The notes under the pieces were generated by a model. The model had not been told where the DNA came from. It saw only the letters and a list, made by a program, of their open reading frames with translations, and made no database searches. Source: Pomphorhynchus laevis (taxonomy: Eukaryota > Acanthocephala > Palaeacanthocephala > Echinorhynchida > Pomphorhynchidae). From it: 64,000 nt of DNA. The DNA lies in assembly GCA_012934845.2 (NCBI GenBank), contig WNNJ02000808.1, positions 124,001 through 188,000 on the forward strand. The letters run 5' to 3'. The translations under genes and the position numbers were made by a program. Shown here piece after piece: positions 49,501-56,719 of this stretch (its first letter is position 1; each line of letters opens with the position of its first letter).

Positions 49501-51952
49501 CATCTAAATCTCTTATCTCATCCATTCTTTTCTCGCGTATTGATTACTGTTTTAGCATTCTAGTCTTCTCTTCAAAGTCATCCCTTAAACATCTTCAGCG
49601 CCTCATTCACACTGCTGTTTGCATCCTCTTTCGACTGCGTAAATACGATCATATCTCCTCATATTTATCAAAACTTGGATGGCTAAGTATTGAACATAGC
49701 GCTTGTTTTCGTCTACTTTGTCTAACTTATCGACTTCTCCATTGTAATTCTCCTTCTTATCTCTATCTGCCTATGCTATGTGAATCTCGCTCTCTTTCTA
49801 CTCACATACGTTCCTGTGCTTCTCTTCTGCTACATGTACATATTCACTCAACTAACTTCGGCCGTCGATCTCTACATATCGCTGCTCCTCTACTTTGGAA
49901 TTCCCTACCTGATCACCTTCGATCTTCATCCGAAGATCGATGTCCACATTTCTCACCACCTTGTTTAACTCGTCCATCCGCAGTCGTATATTTCCATCAC
50001 ACTGGAAATCCGCCATCGTTCGTCTCCTCGTTAAGAAACAATCGCTGGACCTCTCATTTCCTTCTAGCTATCGCCTCATTTCACTCATCCCTACTCTTTC
50101 CAAGCTCGTATAGCGCCTTATCCTAACACATATCAACGTTTATCTATCTTCATCTAATCTGTACCATCTTTACCAATCCGCTTTCCGCTCTAATCACTCC
50201 ACAGAAATCGCATGCATGAAAGTATACAACAACATTCTCATTTCTCGTAACAAGGCTCTATATAGCGTTCTTATCTCCCTCGACCTCTTCTCCGCATTCG
50301 ACATTGTCGACGACTCCGTCCTCCTTTCTCGCCTTTGTTATGATTACGGATTTTCTTCCTCCCCCGTAGCATGGTTTGCCTTATATCAATCCGACCGTTC
50401 CTTTCGCGTCTGTTCTAATTCATCATCATCCCCTCCCATCCCTTTTTTGCGGGGTCCCACAAGGTTCTGTCCTAGGTCCCCTGCTTTTCTCTCTTCTGCT
50501 TGGCGATCTCTCTCCGTTTATCAAACCTTACTCTTTTAACGTCATGCAATACGCCGATGACATCCTCATCTATGCTCATGCACCCGCACATCGCATACAC
50601 GATATCGGCATTTCTGCCTCCAACTGTCTCTCTTCTATCTACAAACGTCTCTCCAATCTCCATCTCGTTCTAAACCCCGACAAGTCTAAAATAATGTGGA
50701 TCCTCCCCCGTAAACCAAACATATCTCCTCCCACTGTATCTTTTGCCTCATCGATCATCCCCATAGTCCACAATCTCACTTTCTTAGGCTTTCATTTTGA
50801 TGATCACCTTTCTCTTAAACCCTTCGTCCGTGACAAGGTCCGCTCGTCTAACTTAATTCTCCGTGATATCCGCCGTATCCGGCCCGTTATCGACTTCCGT
50901 TCTTGTATGTCTCTTCTTTCATCGCTTCTTTTCCCTAAAATCGATTACTGCCTTAGCCTTTTCGCCAATTCTCAAAAATCCATAATCCTACCCCTACAAC
51001 GAATAATCAACACCGCCGTTTAAGTGCGCTTTCGTCTCCGTCGCTTCAACCACACATCCACTTATCTTGCCCAACTCTCCTCGCCAACCATCCACATCCG
51101 CATCAAACTCCGCCTTCTTCTCGTAATTTTTCGTCGCATCGCTGTAGGATCCCTTTCGTTCATCAACCTTCCTTTCTTAGACGACACTCATCGACCTCGC
51201 TATCACTGCGTTCCCGTCATACCCTCTTACTCCAGTTCCCAATTACTCCAACAACCAGGGTCTCCGATCCTTCCTCGTCGCAGTCTCACTCGCTTGGAAT
51301 CAACTCCCTCTCGACGTCCGTCGCGCTCCCTCCTTTATCACATTCAAACACCTCTTCCGTTCACACCTTCTCGGCACATGATTTACATATTTGTTTTGTT
51401 GTGGTCATGTAATCGTGCGCTGGCACGCATTTGCCACGTTCAAATAAATCTTTTTTGCTTATAATCAAATAAAGCGTAGAATGCGGTAATTGTAACTTCG
51501 CGGTTAAAATTGAATCACAGTTGATATATTTCAAAATATTCGAAACAAATCAGAGAAGTTAGCAATTAAGTTTACCTCCCATAGTTGAATTGCACTGCCA
51601 GATGCCGTGGCCATTAATTGATTCTCAGAAGACGTTGAAAGGGCAATAAGATCTATTTTTTCTGGACATACAATACTACGGTAGCCTTTATTTTCTGAAT
51701 TTGTCTTAATATATTAATTAAAGTAACTAATATTAATAAGAATTTGAAAACTACCGGCCCGAGACAGGACAGTTGTAAAATTGATCTTCGATTCGATGCG
51801 CTATAGACGTGTTTGGTCAGAGCATTAATGCCAAATGCGTTTCGCAGGCTGCTTTCTCCCTGATGATCGTATATAACATTTCCTGACATTGGGTCAATCT
51901 CTTGAAACAAAGAGGATGCTTGGTTTTCGCCATCACATGACACCGTTAAGAC
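29753..51952 (-). CDS. WDR18: WDR18/Ipi3-like WD40 protein, at least 10 exons over 22 kb, 5' end not found
   Basis: Minus-strand exons in transcript order: 51952-51755, 51694 (or 51675)-51576, 42028-41895, 41078-40943, 38811-38668, 33883-33838, 33697-33573, 33527-33457, 32300-32196 and 29866-29753 (TGA). All but the first two joins and the 38668/33883 join are phase-consistent. WD40 blades are visible: LMATASGSAIQLWE; RLLISGSKDGKVNVWDVSE; KSAITDLYACN; VGLNNGDISVF; STVTCLSISQFGSMLASGG and DKRVCLWD; SGPVLNIMF. The last exon gives the short C-terminal coiled coil (ARLRDEIHRLKKVNVELMKN). Order and linkers match WDR18/Ipi3, the WD40 subunit of the PELP1-TEX10-WDR18 (Rix1) complex in nucleolar 60S ribosome maturation. 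The start Met is not found. The first exon ends in phase 0 but the second starts in another phase. A small exon is probably missing between 33884 and 38667. Confidence 0.82.
29982..30390. repeat. ~120-bp direct duplication
   Basis: 29982-30105 and 30268-30390 share GAAATTCTTCCAGAGAAAAA, ATAAATCGCTGGTGTAGT and AAACTTTAATGTTTACAATA in the same order and orientation, offset by about 281 bp. It lies in the last intron of the WDR18-like gene. Confidence 0.85.
30720..31690 (-). mobile_element. Penelope-like element remnant: RT C-terminus plus GIY-YIG nuclease
   Basis: A minus frame (31676-31254) starts with HAGSCHPSSVKRPMIYSEAL and LRRRRACMD, the conserved RT thumb-side block of Penelope-like elements (SCHPxSxKxSIPYSQALRLRRIC). 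It continues with RLLVLTYQPGL. Next come the Cys-rich linker (MSCKRPRCKTCESI) and a GIY-YIG nuclease (31105-30818) with QYVGESCRSLSERLNNRRAD and HIVENDDEH. Beyond the stop, a hairpin-rich segment (30730-30775: AACGTTTTATTAACGTTTT and GGCCGAAGCC) may be part of the 3' terminal repeat. It inserted into the last WDR18-like intron and is a 5'-truncated, decayed copy. Confidence 0.82.
31716..31790 (+). mobile_element. Inverted fragment of the Penelope-like element
   Basis: The plus strand encodes MVASTFRNTEERREGEMQLI, nearly identical to VVASTFRSTEERREGEMQMI on the minus strand at 30958-30899. DNA identity over about 65 bp is roughly 90% by eye. It is thus a second, oppositely oriented copy of the nuclease end, placed at the 5' side of the main copy. 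Confidence 0.8.
34001..34110. repeat. Perfect 14-bp-stem hairpin and its duplicated half
   Basis: AAAGCAGATGAGTC (34021-34034), loop gagt, GACTCATCTGCTTT (34039-34052). The left arm plus upstream CATCAAATCTAATTG is repeated directly at 34071-34110 without the right arm. This looks like templated or foldback-derived duplication. Confidence 0.85.
34458..34682. repeat. 80-bp unit repeated almost three times
   Basis: TTTTAAAATTTTAT(T/C)TTTTGAAATTAAAAGAAATT recurs with starts at 34461, 34541 and 34621, spaced exactly 80 bp. Recent local triplication in a WDR18-like intron. Confidence 0.9.
35939..35980. repeat. (TAATA)n/(TAATAA)n simple repeat
   Basis: Short AT microsatellite of about 40 bp. Confidence 0.85.
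36172..36430. repeat. Foldback/MITE-like repeat, copy 3
   Basis: The best-preserved copy of the ~200-bp family: left arm GGATAATAAATAATATAC, TTTCATCAGAGGAAATAC, a middle with GGCCGAGGAATAGTGGCC, then GCGGTTCCTCCTGATGACC and right arm TGTCTGTTATTTATTAGTC. Left and right arms are inverted complements over about 65 nt with mismatches. Lies in a WDR18-like intron. Confidence 0.8.
38955..39120. repeat. Dispersed repeat X, copy c (circularly permuted)
   Basis: Here TTGATCTAGCTCAAATAATT and ATCATTATCAACTATTTAAA come before GACAGTGCTATGGAGCCAAT and GCAGTTATCGAGAAGCTTAA. In copy d the order is reversed, as if both were cut from a tandem array. Confidence 0.6.
39420..39704. repeat. ~280-bp near-palindromic foldback element (MITE candidate)
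   Basis: The left arm from TTATTACAGGAAC through AGCAGAAATTATCC, ATATTTCGATAGCTCC and TGCTATCAT to AATAAAATGTTTCAC is mirrored by the right arm ending GTTCCTGTAATAAT. The arms are about 115 nt each and closely complementary, separated by a short AT-rich centre that itself contains AAATTTCACATTTT-type inverted repeats. No coding capacity. TA-rich borders fit a TA-targeting DNA transposon derivative, but a target duplication is not certain. Confidence 0.88.
40190..40380. repeat. Dispersed repeat X, copy d
   Basis: Contains GACAGTGTTATAGAGCCACT, GCAGTTATCGAGAAGCTTAA and CAGATCGAAGTCTAAAATGG, then CTGAAGATACTAACAGAGG. Shared with 38955-39120 and 24590-24835. Confidence 0.6.
40484..40561. repeat. 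(AT)n microsatellite, about 75 bp
   Basis: Uninterrupted alternating AT between GGAATAT and ATTCTGT. Confidence 0.97.
42029..45462. other. AT-rich part of a 9.5-kb WDR18-like intron
   Basis: No ORF with recognisable motifs. 44219-44325 and 44613-44705 are diverged direct copies of a ~95-bp segment sharing GAAGAAAAACTTTGAGA, ATCCTCGAGTA and GGNACTGCG. 42525-42570 has a TGTCAATGTG/CACATTGACA inverted pair. Confidence 0.6.
45463..45658 (-). mobile_element. L2/CR1-like LINE alpha, internal fragment
   Basis: About 195 bp colinear with the RT region between the complements of GCATGCATGAAAG (IACIKVY) and the segment encoding YLSDRS. It lacks both element ends, so it is a rearranged scrap rather than a fresh insertion. 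Confidence 0.85.
46133..46400. repeat. 16-bp minisatellite, ~16-17 units
   Basis: Unit CAGATCAATCCAGTTA with early variants (TCCAG). Because 16 is not a multiple of 3, the plus frames cycle and two of them stay open through the whole array (46053-46247 and 46126-46461), reading a 16-residue repeat with QINPVTDQSSYRSIQL. No start context or flanking domain supports a real protein. Confidence 0.95.
46536..49449 (+). mobile_element. L2/CR1-like LINE alpha, 5' two-thirds
   Basis: It begins in GC-richer 5' sequence with a short ORF1 start (near 46643, with a CGFC pair: DFLCGFCATKL). ORF1 proper follows at 46945-47400 (S/T-rich, then DRCVIVTN and KPSFFNNINHVAFININK), then a broken endonuclease (47500-48250), the linker (48390-48728) and the RT up to the base just before GVPQG. 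At 49449 the element stops after TTGCGGGGTC and another LINE sequence begins. This is the only alpha copy that shows the 5' region. Several frames are broken. Confidence 0.85.
49494..49941 (+). mobile_element. LINE C-terminal segment of a third subfamily (gamma)
   Basis: An open plus frame encodes FSRIDYCFSILVFSSK, LIHTAVCILFRLRKYDHISS and SAVDLYISLLLYFG-type (alternate frame) sequence, then FGRRSLHIAAPLLWNSLPDH. This corresponds to the C-terminal domain of alpha but is clearly diverged. It starts after a duplicated CTAAATC(G/T)CTTATCTCATC motif (49450-49520) and is followed without a gap by an alpha segment that resumes upstream of RT. Confidence 0.75.
49942..51454 (+). mobile_element. L2/CR1-like LINE alpha, RT to 3' end
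   Basis: It starts at the SPFLTTLFNSSIRSR block and runs to the 3' end. Motifs: RSNHSTEIA (~50190), GVPQGSVLGPLLFSL (~50450), VMQYADDILIYAHAP (~50540), LNPDKSKIMWILPRK (~50670) and FFHFDDHLSLKPFVRDKVRS-type text, in frame 50376-51023. A stop at ~51021 interrupts the C-terminal domain. The terminus has the family hairpin near 51415 and CAAATAAATC. Its first 600 bp overlap in content with the preceding alpha segment, so two copies have been joined. Confidence 0.87.
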
Positions 51953-52524
51953 CTAAATCAATAAAAATTTTACACAGCTAGGATATCTTTATATCTATCA
52001 ATATTGAGTTAAATCAGTGAAAAAAACTCAGAAATTGTGAAAAGCTTAATTGCAGATGTAAACATTTAATAATTTAAATATTTTTTTAAATAATATACAA
52101 ATTATTACATTTAAAAAACATAAATTTTAAATTTATATATTAAATATTATATATATTATATTAATATAAAATTCATTTTTATAAAATAATTTATTAACAT
52201 ATATTAAATAGTTAGGTGAAAATATGTGAACCTACAACTGTCTTATATCCGTCATTTGATATGCTATATTATATATGCAGCTGCATGCGTATATTGAACG
52301 TAGACAGTCTGATACTTTGTTGCGGTGTTTACAAGACATTTATATAAACACAATAAGAATATGATTAACTATATGAACATAGTTAGCGTTTATTAATTCG
52401 TCGATATATGAGAATGATATTAACATGGAACATGTTGAATAAGCATATGCATTTTCTAAGGAGCTTTACATTTAAACGAGTGGTCATCCAATAGGTTAAA
52501 GTTTACTTGGTGGGACTTATTATT

Positions 52525-53345
52525 ATTCCAATGCATACCAAAGCCAAAGGGCTATTCAGGCAGAGTCCAAAAAAAGAAAAGCAAATAGTCAGTCAACGTA
52601 GCTAATTAGGGTATTCCAGTGGTAGTGTTGAATGACGGCATTGTTCACGTATCCATTTGTAGCATCGTGATTTATACGTTCTCAAACTGGGGGTTGCAAC
52701 GACTTCCTCAGGCAACGAATTCCACATGTTAATTCCTCTCTTCGAGAGTCTATACACTTTTGGTAATCTGCCAAATCCAAATTTATACAAGACTGCTATG
52801 TCCCCGCAACTTACCTACCCGCCTAGTGATTACATCGGTGGAATAACCCATCGCATCATTCGACATATGCCATAGACATAGCATTTCCAAGGATATGAAC
52901 CTCTCACGTACCGACAACATCCCAATACGACTTAGACGTACATAATAGTCAATACTACTTAAGCCAGTACAGAGCCTCAATCCGCGTCTAAGAATAGACT
53001 CCAGGTCTAATAGTTCTTGCTTAGTGACAGGGAAACAAGCCTGAATGCAATACTCCAAGTGTATCCTGACGAGGGAGATGAATAACCTCTTGAACATACT
53101 ACAGCTTAACCTGATGAATGCACTTTTAATACAATATAACGCCCTAGTAGCTTTACCTAGAAAGAAGTCGGTGTTCAACTTTGTTTTCAAGGATCGATGG
53201 ACAATAATCCCTAAATCCTTATGATGATACACTTCCTTTAAGATCATATCTCCAATATAGTACCTTAGAGTTTCAGTCGGGCACCTAGTTGCATGAGGAC
53301 ACATTTATTAACATTCAACCGTAGTCCGGTAGAATCGCACCACTT
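52525..53345 (-). mobile_element. CR1-type LINE 3' end
   Basis: Minus frames (53304-52783 and 52790-52602) encode HHKDLGIIVHRSLKTKLN, LVRIHLEYCIQACFPVTKQE, LLDLESILRRGLRL and RGINMWNSLPEEVVATPS. This is the classic post-RT region of CR1/Jockey/RTE-type LINEs (LGVxxSxDLK, SLVRPHLEYCxQAW, NxWNSLPxxVV). A frame change lies near 53300, where the upstream frame reads RLNVNKCVLMQLG. The 3' UTR ends in an AATAATAAT-like tail at 52525. Inserted upstream of the first recognised WDR18-like exon. Confidence 0.85.
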
Positions 53346-54555
53346 GACTTATAAGATAATTAACTTATAAGATAAGATAATTTTTTTATTTGTCAAAATA
53401 ATGACAAATCACACTACACATTAGCGTGAACTACGTTACTGAACCATATAGAGATAAAAAGGTCGTTTTAAAATAAAATACTAAAAGCATAGATCATTGC
53501 ATAACATCAGACAAACGTGAACATCATCCACACTTATATCTCATTTCAAATTTAATTCGGTTAACTCATCAAAACTTTAATAATGTACAAAATGATTAAA
53601 TTAACATTAAAACGTGATCTCATAGTCGGATTGCAACCTTTGTTTGAAATGAATATCGTATACTTTGAATTCATACCACAGAGAAAAAATGCATTCGTGT
53701 CAAGTAGTAGTTATACATCTGGGGATACAAACAGCAGGTATAGTTTAATAGAAACACTAAAAGCCCGATAATTGATTGAAATACTCATAGCAAGCATGTA
53801 ATATCATGCAAGCAGTGGTATATTTAAAGTATGCAGCCGTTGATAATTTTAACATAATTGGACCCGTATTTATCGTTAAACGGTTCATCAATACTGGCCG
53901 ACATTGATTATAATAAGAAGATCAACATTATATGAATGGGCACAATTAAAATATAAACTGTCCTTACTTCCTTAAGCATCGCCTTTTTAAAAATTGAATA
54001 AATTGTCAATCTGAAAAGGAAAGGATATGTACATCAGCTAAAGCAAAACTATTAAACAACTTACATATAATTAAATATTAAATCGATCAGAAAATAACGG
54101 TTTCAAAGCGATTTATTATTATCCCTGATAATGCTTACGGCCAAGGGATAGCGAAAGAATAGCAAATCCTTACAAAGAATGCACGTTTACAGTGCTTATG
54201 TAAAAGTTAATCGTCAGCTCTTCTGAACATCTCTTACCTCTTCTGTGAGCTAACATGCAATTGAGGTGTAATTGTAAATATGGAGTGGATGTTAGACGAA
54301 GATGCTGAGCAATATACGACTCGATTTACAAAACGACACTATGGAGGGTAGTAATACGCATCAAATGGAATAAGTTCATTATATCATCTAAGGAAAGTGA
54401 TCGAACCTTGCGATATGACGATGTTGCAATCAATATTTTCGAAGCCTTAGTTCGAGATGAAGTGTGAAAGACCATTTAAAAGTTAGAAATACACCAAGAT
54501 ACAAGTAACTCAGTGAATTTAAGCAAGTTACTGTTGTTAAGAAGTCGATATTTCA
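53346..54555. other. No gene seen; holds one half of a ~90-bp duplication
   Basis: 54016-54105 and 54941-55032 are diverged direct copies (AGCTAAAGCAAAACTATTAA). The 62-residue frame at 53583 has no recognisable motif. Confidence 0.55.
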
Positions 54556-54690
54556 TATTTGATTGATGAAGCAAAAGATACCGGGAGAGGAGATATGTTA
54601 GATTGACGGGGGAGGATCCACATCATTTTGAACTTGTCTGAGTTTAGAACGAGATGAAGATGAAAGCTAACGAGATGAAGCTAACATCTA
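54556..54690 (-). mobile_element. L2/CR1-like LINE alpha scrap
   Basis: Complement of the segment encoding NPDKSKIMWILPR in alpha (GGGGGAGGATCCACAT near 54607). About 130 bp, followed by local GATGAAGCTAAC duplications. Confidence 0.8.
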
Positions 54691-55228
54691 TGAAGATAGA
54701 TGCTAGCTCTTCTGCGAAATCTTCAGCTATTCTCTATTGATTTGTTAAATATTTAAAAATCGTTAGCTAACCGTTATAAAGTGAATTTTATAAAATCCAA
54801 ATCGACTTTTTTCTCTATGTTTGAGAATGAAATTTATTGATATAGGAGAGTGGTTGAGAAATGAGGACATTAAAAACTATACAGAAGAGAAAAACATGGT
54901 TGATGCCAATAACATGGTATGCATGTTATAAAGTGCCGTGATAGGAATTTGTATGCACATCAGCAAAAGCAAAAACTATTAAAAAACCTACATAGAATTA
55001 GTTATTAAATCAATCATAAAATAATGGTTATAAGCATTCTGGCAATAAGCCTTAAAAGTCGTTAATCTAGTCTTGAAGATGAATAATTTGAAGATTATGA
55101 CTTTAATCAGTAGTAAGTAACTAATAATGTTCCTTTTAAAGGAAATAGATATTGTAAATATCTGCTTGTAAGATGAGATTAAAAGAACTTGAGATCAGAT
55201 TAAAAAACTTGGAATACATTAAAATATA

Positions 55229-55370
55229 ATCTATCTATAGTATATAATCTATCGATAGTATATAATCTATCGATAGTATACAATCCATCGATAGCATATA
55301 ATCCATCGATAGCATATAATCTATCGATAACATATAATCTATCGATAACATATAAAATATCGATAGCATA
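55229..55370. repeat. 18-bp tandem array around ATCGAT
   Basis: About eight units of CTATCGATAGTATATAAT with small variants. Each unit contains the palindrome TATCGATA (CCATCGATAG in some), so every repeat can pair with its neighbour. Confidence 0.93.
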
Positions 55371-55624
55371 TGGAAAGTATATTTAAAATATACTTCCTTT
55401 ATATTCAATATATGCGGCATCGCTTTACACCGGCTATATGCCTATGGTGTGGAAAACCTTAATATTATTATAGCAATAATAGTACAACAAAAGGTTCCCG
55501 CAAATGAGCCATTATAAAAGGAAAATTGTAACTTAAAGTAACAAAATTAAACATTAAACATTTCAACGAGCAAGCACGCAACCCTGACTCCGACTATTCC
55601 GGACTACGATTGACTTCCAATAGA

Positions 55625-56150
55625 GTATGGGCACGGGAGGCGGGGGACCCTGAGGCACATGGAAATTGCCTAAACCAGCACGAAACCGATCCTCCGTCTT
55701 ATACCGCCAATTGTCTGATTGTAGTCGGAACTGTTTTTGGCTGCCAACAGAACGTTGCGCTTTAGAACGATAGACGTCGAGGGGCCTTCCCTTACTGAGG
55801 ATAAGAAGGTAACCAGTAAGAACGTCTCTTGTTCAATCCTGGATATCCTTTCGAGGTATAGCGCGTTTTTACGTGCCGCGTGGTATGCGTGTGCTATTGA
55901 TTGGGACTTGGTTGAGTACGATTGAACACTGCAGTTAAAAGTTACCATATCCAGGAAAGATCGCACACATCAGTTATCAAACAGTCCCGTACATACCACA
56001 TCTGCTCTGGCATCACGGTCCTTTAGCGTCGTCGACACTACGAACACCTCACGTTTGTTGACTGGGGAAAGCTTTGGCTCGATCGCTGTACACGACGCGA
56101 CTTTCGATAGCACATCTGCGATGACACGAATCATGTTGTGCCAAAAACAA
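55625..56150 (-). mobile_element. C-terminal nuclease-like domain of the IGVGEILR-type RT family
   Basis: One minus frame, interrupted only by a TGA at 55970-55972, reads HNMIRVIADVLSKVASCTAI, EPKLSPVNKRE and DARADVVCTGLFDN, then SFLDMVTFN, SQSIAHAYHAARKNALYLER, LVTFLSSVREGPS and GGIRRRIGFVL. This matches the C-terminal region that follows the RT in the family seen at 8420-9160 (RHNxxRD..., EPxLxP, DGARxDIxxxGxW, FFDVRVFNP, SYxSxxxxxxYxxxExxKxxxYxxRI, LRxRLSFAL). The D...D-x-R pattern suggests a PD-(D/E)XK-like nuclease fold, by inference. It is followed on its 5' side by the hairpin array at 56147-56285. Confidence 0.72.
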
Positions 56151-56285
56151 TAATAGTACGACCCTTGTTTTAAAGGGGTTGTACATAATAGTACGACCCT
56201 TGTTTTAGAAGGGTTGTACATAATAGTACGACCCTTGTTTTAAAAGGGTTGTACATAATAGTACGACCCTTGTTTTAAAAAGGTA
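56147..56285. repeat. Tandem array of four ~36-bp hairpin units
   Basis: Each unit is TAATAGTACGACCCTTGTTT plus AAAAGGGTTGTACA. GTACGACCCTT pairs with AAGGGTTGTAC inside every unit, with a TTTTAA loop. The last unit is truncated at AAAAAGGTAG. Confidence 0.93.
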
Positions 56286-56289
56286 GTCG

Positions 56290-56632
56290 CTTCTGTGTTG
56301 ACAACTACCGCTCAGTTAGTATGACTTACATTGGATGTAGGGTTTTGAAGAGACTACTTTTTCGCAGCACTACCAACTTTCTTAAATCTAACAATGTGTA
56401 ATGTAATAATAAACATGGTTTCAGAAAAACGATCTAATCCTTCTAAGTGATCAGAAGGATTAGGCTTACTAGGTTGATAAGGGTATTTTTCGACCGTTCG
56501 ATAGCATTTGATCGGATGAATCATGATATGCAAGTTATGAAAATTCAAGCAATGAGTTTGAATTCAATCTTAATTCATTGGATACACAATTTTATATCTA
56601 ATCGTACGTACAAGGTCGGTATAAATTAAAGG
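56290..56632 (+). mobile_element. LINE RT fragment
   Basis: Broken plus frames read YRSVSMTYIGCRVLKRLL (RT motif YRPVSLTSxxxKxxE), then HGFRKT near 56415, then IAFDRMNHDMQVMKIQAM and LIHWIHNFISNRTYKV (56500-56625; compare AFDxVNHxxLLxKLxxxG). It resembles Jockey/CR1-type RT, stops before GVPQG, and is abutted by an alpha 3' end. Confidence 0.75.
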
Positions 56633-56640
56633 ATTTATTT

Positions 56641-56714
56641 TTAACAAGGTAAATGCGTGCCGACGCACGCTTACACAACCACAACAAAAGATCTAAGTCA
56701 TGTCTCGAGAAGGT
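56641..56714 (-). mobile_element. L2/CR1-like LINE alpha, last ~75 bp only
   Basis: Complement of the alpha 3' terminus: CTTCTCGAGACATGA, GTAAGCGTGCGTCGGCACGC, ATTTACCTTGTTA. It joins head-on a plus-strand alpha copy that starts at about 56720. Confidence 0.88.
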
Positions 56715-56719
56715 AAGAC

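Noticed and set aside
53583-53771. 62-residue ORF near the WDR18-like 5' side
   Set aside because: No recognisable motif and no splice or start support; could not be linked to WDR18.
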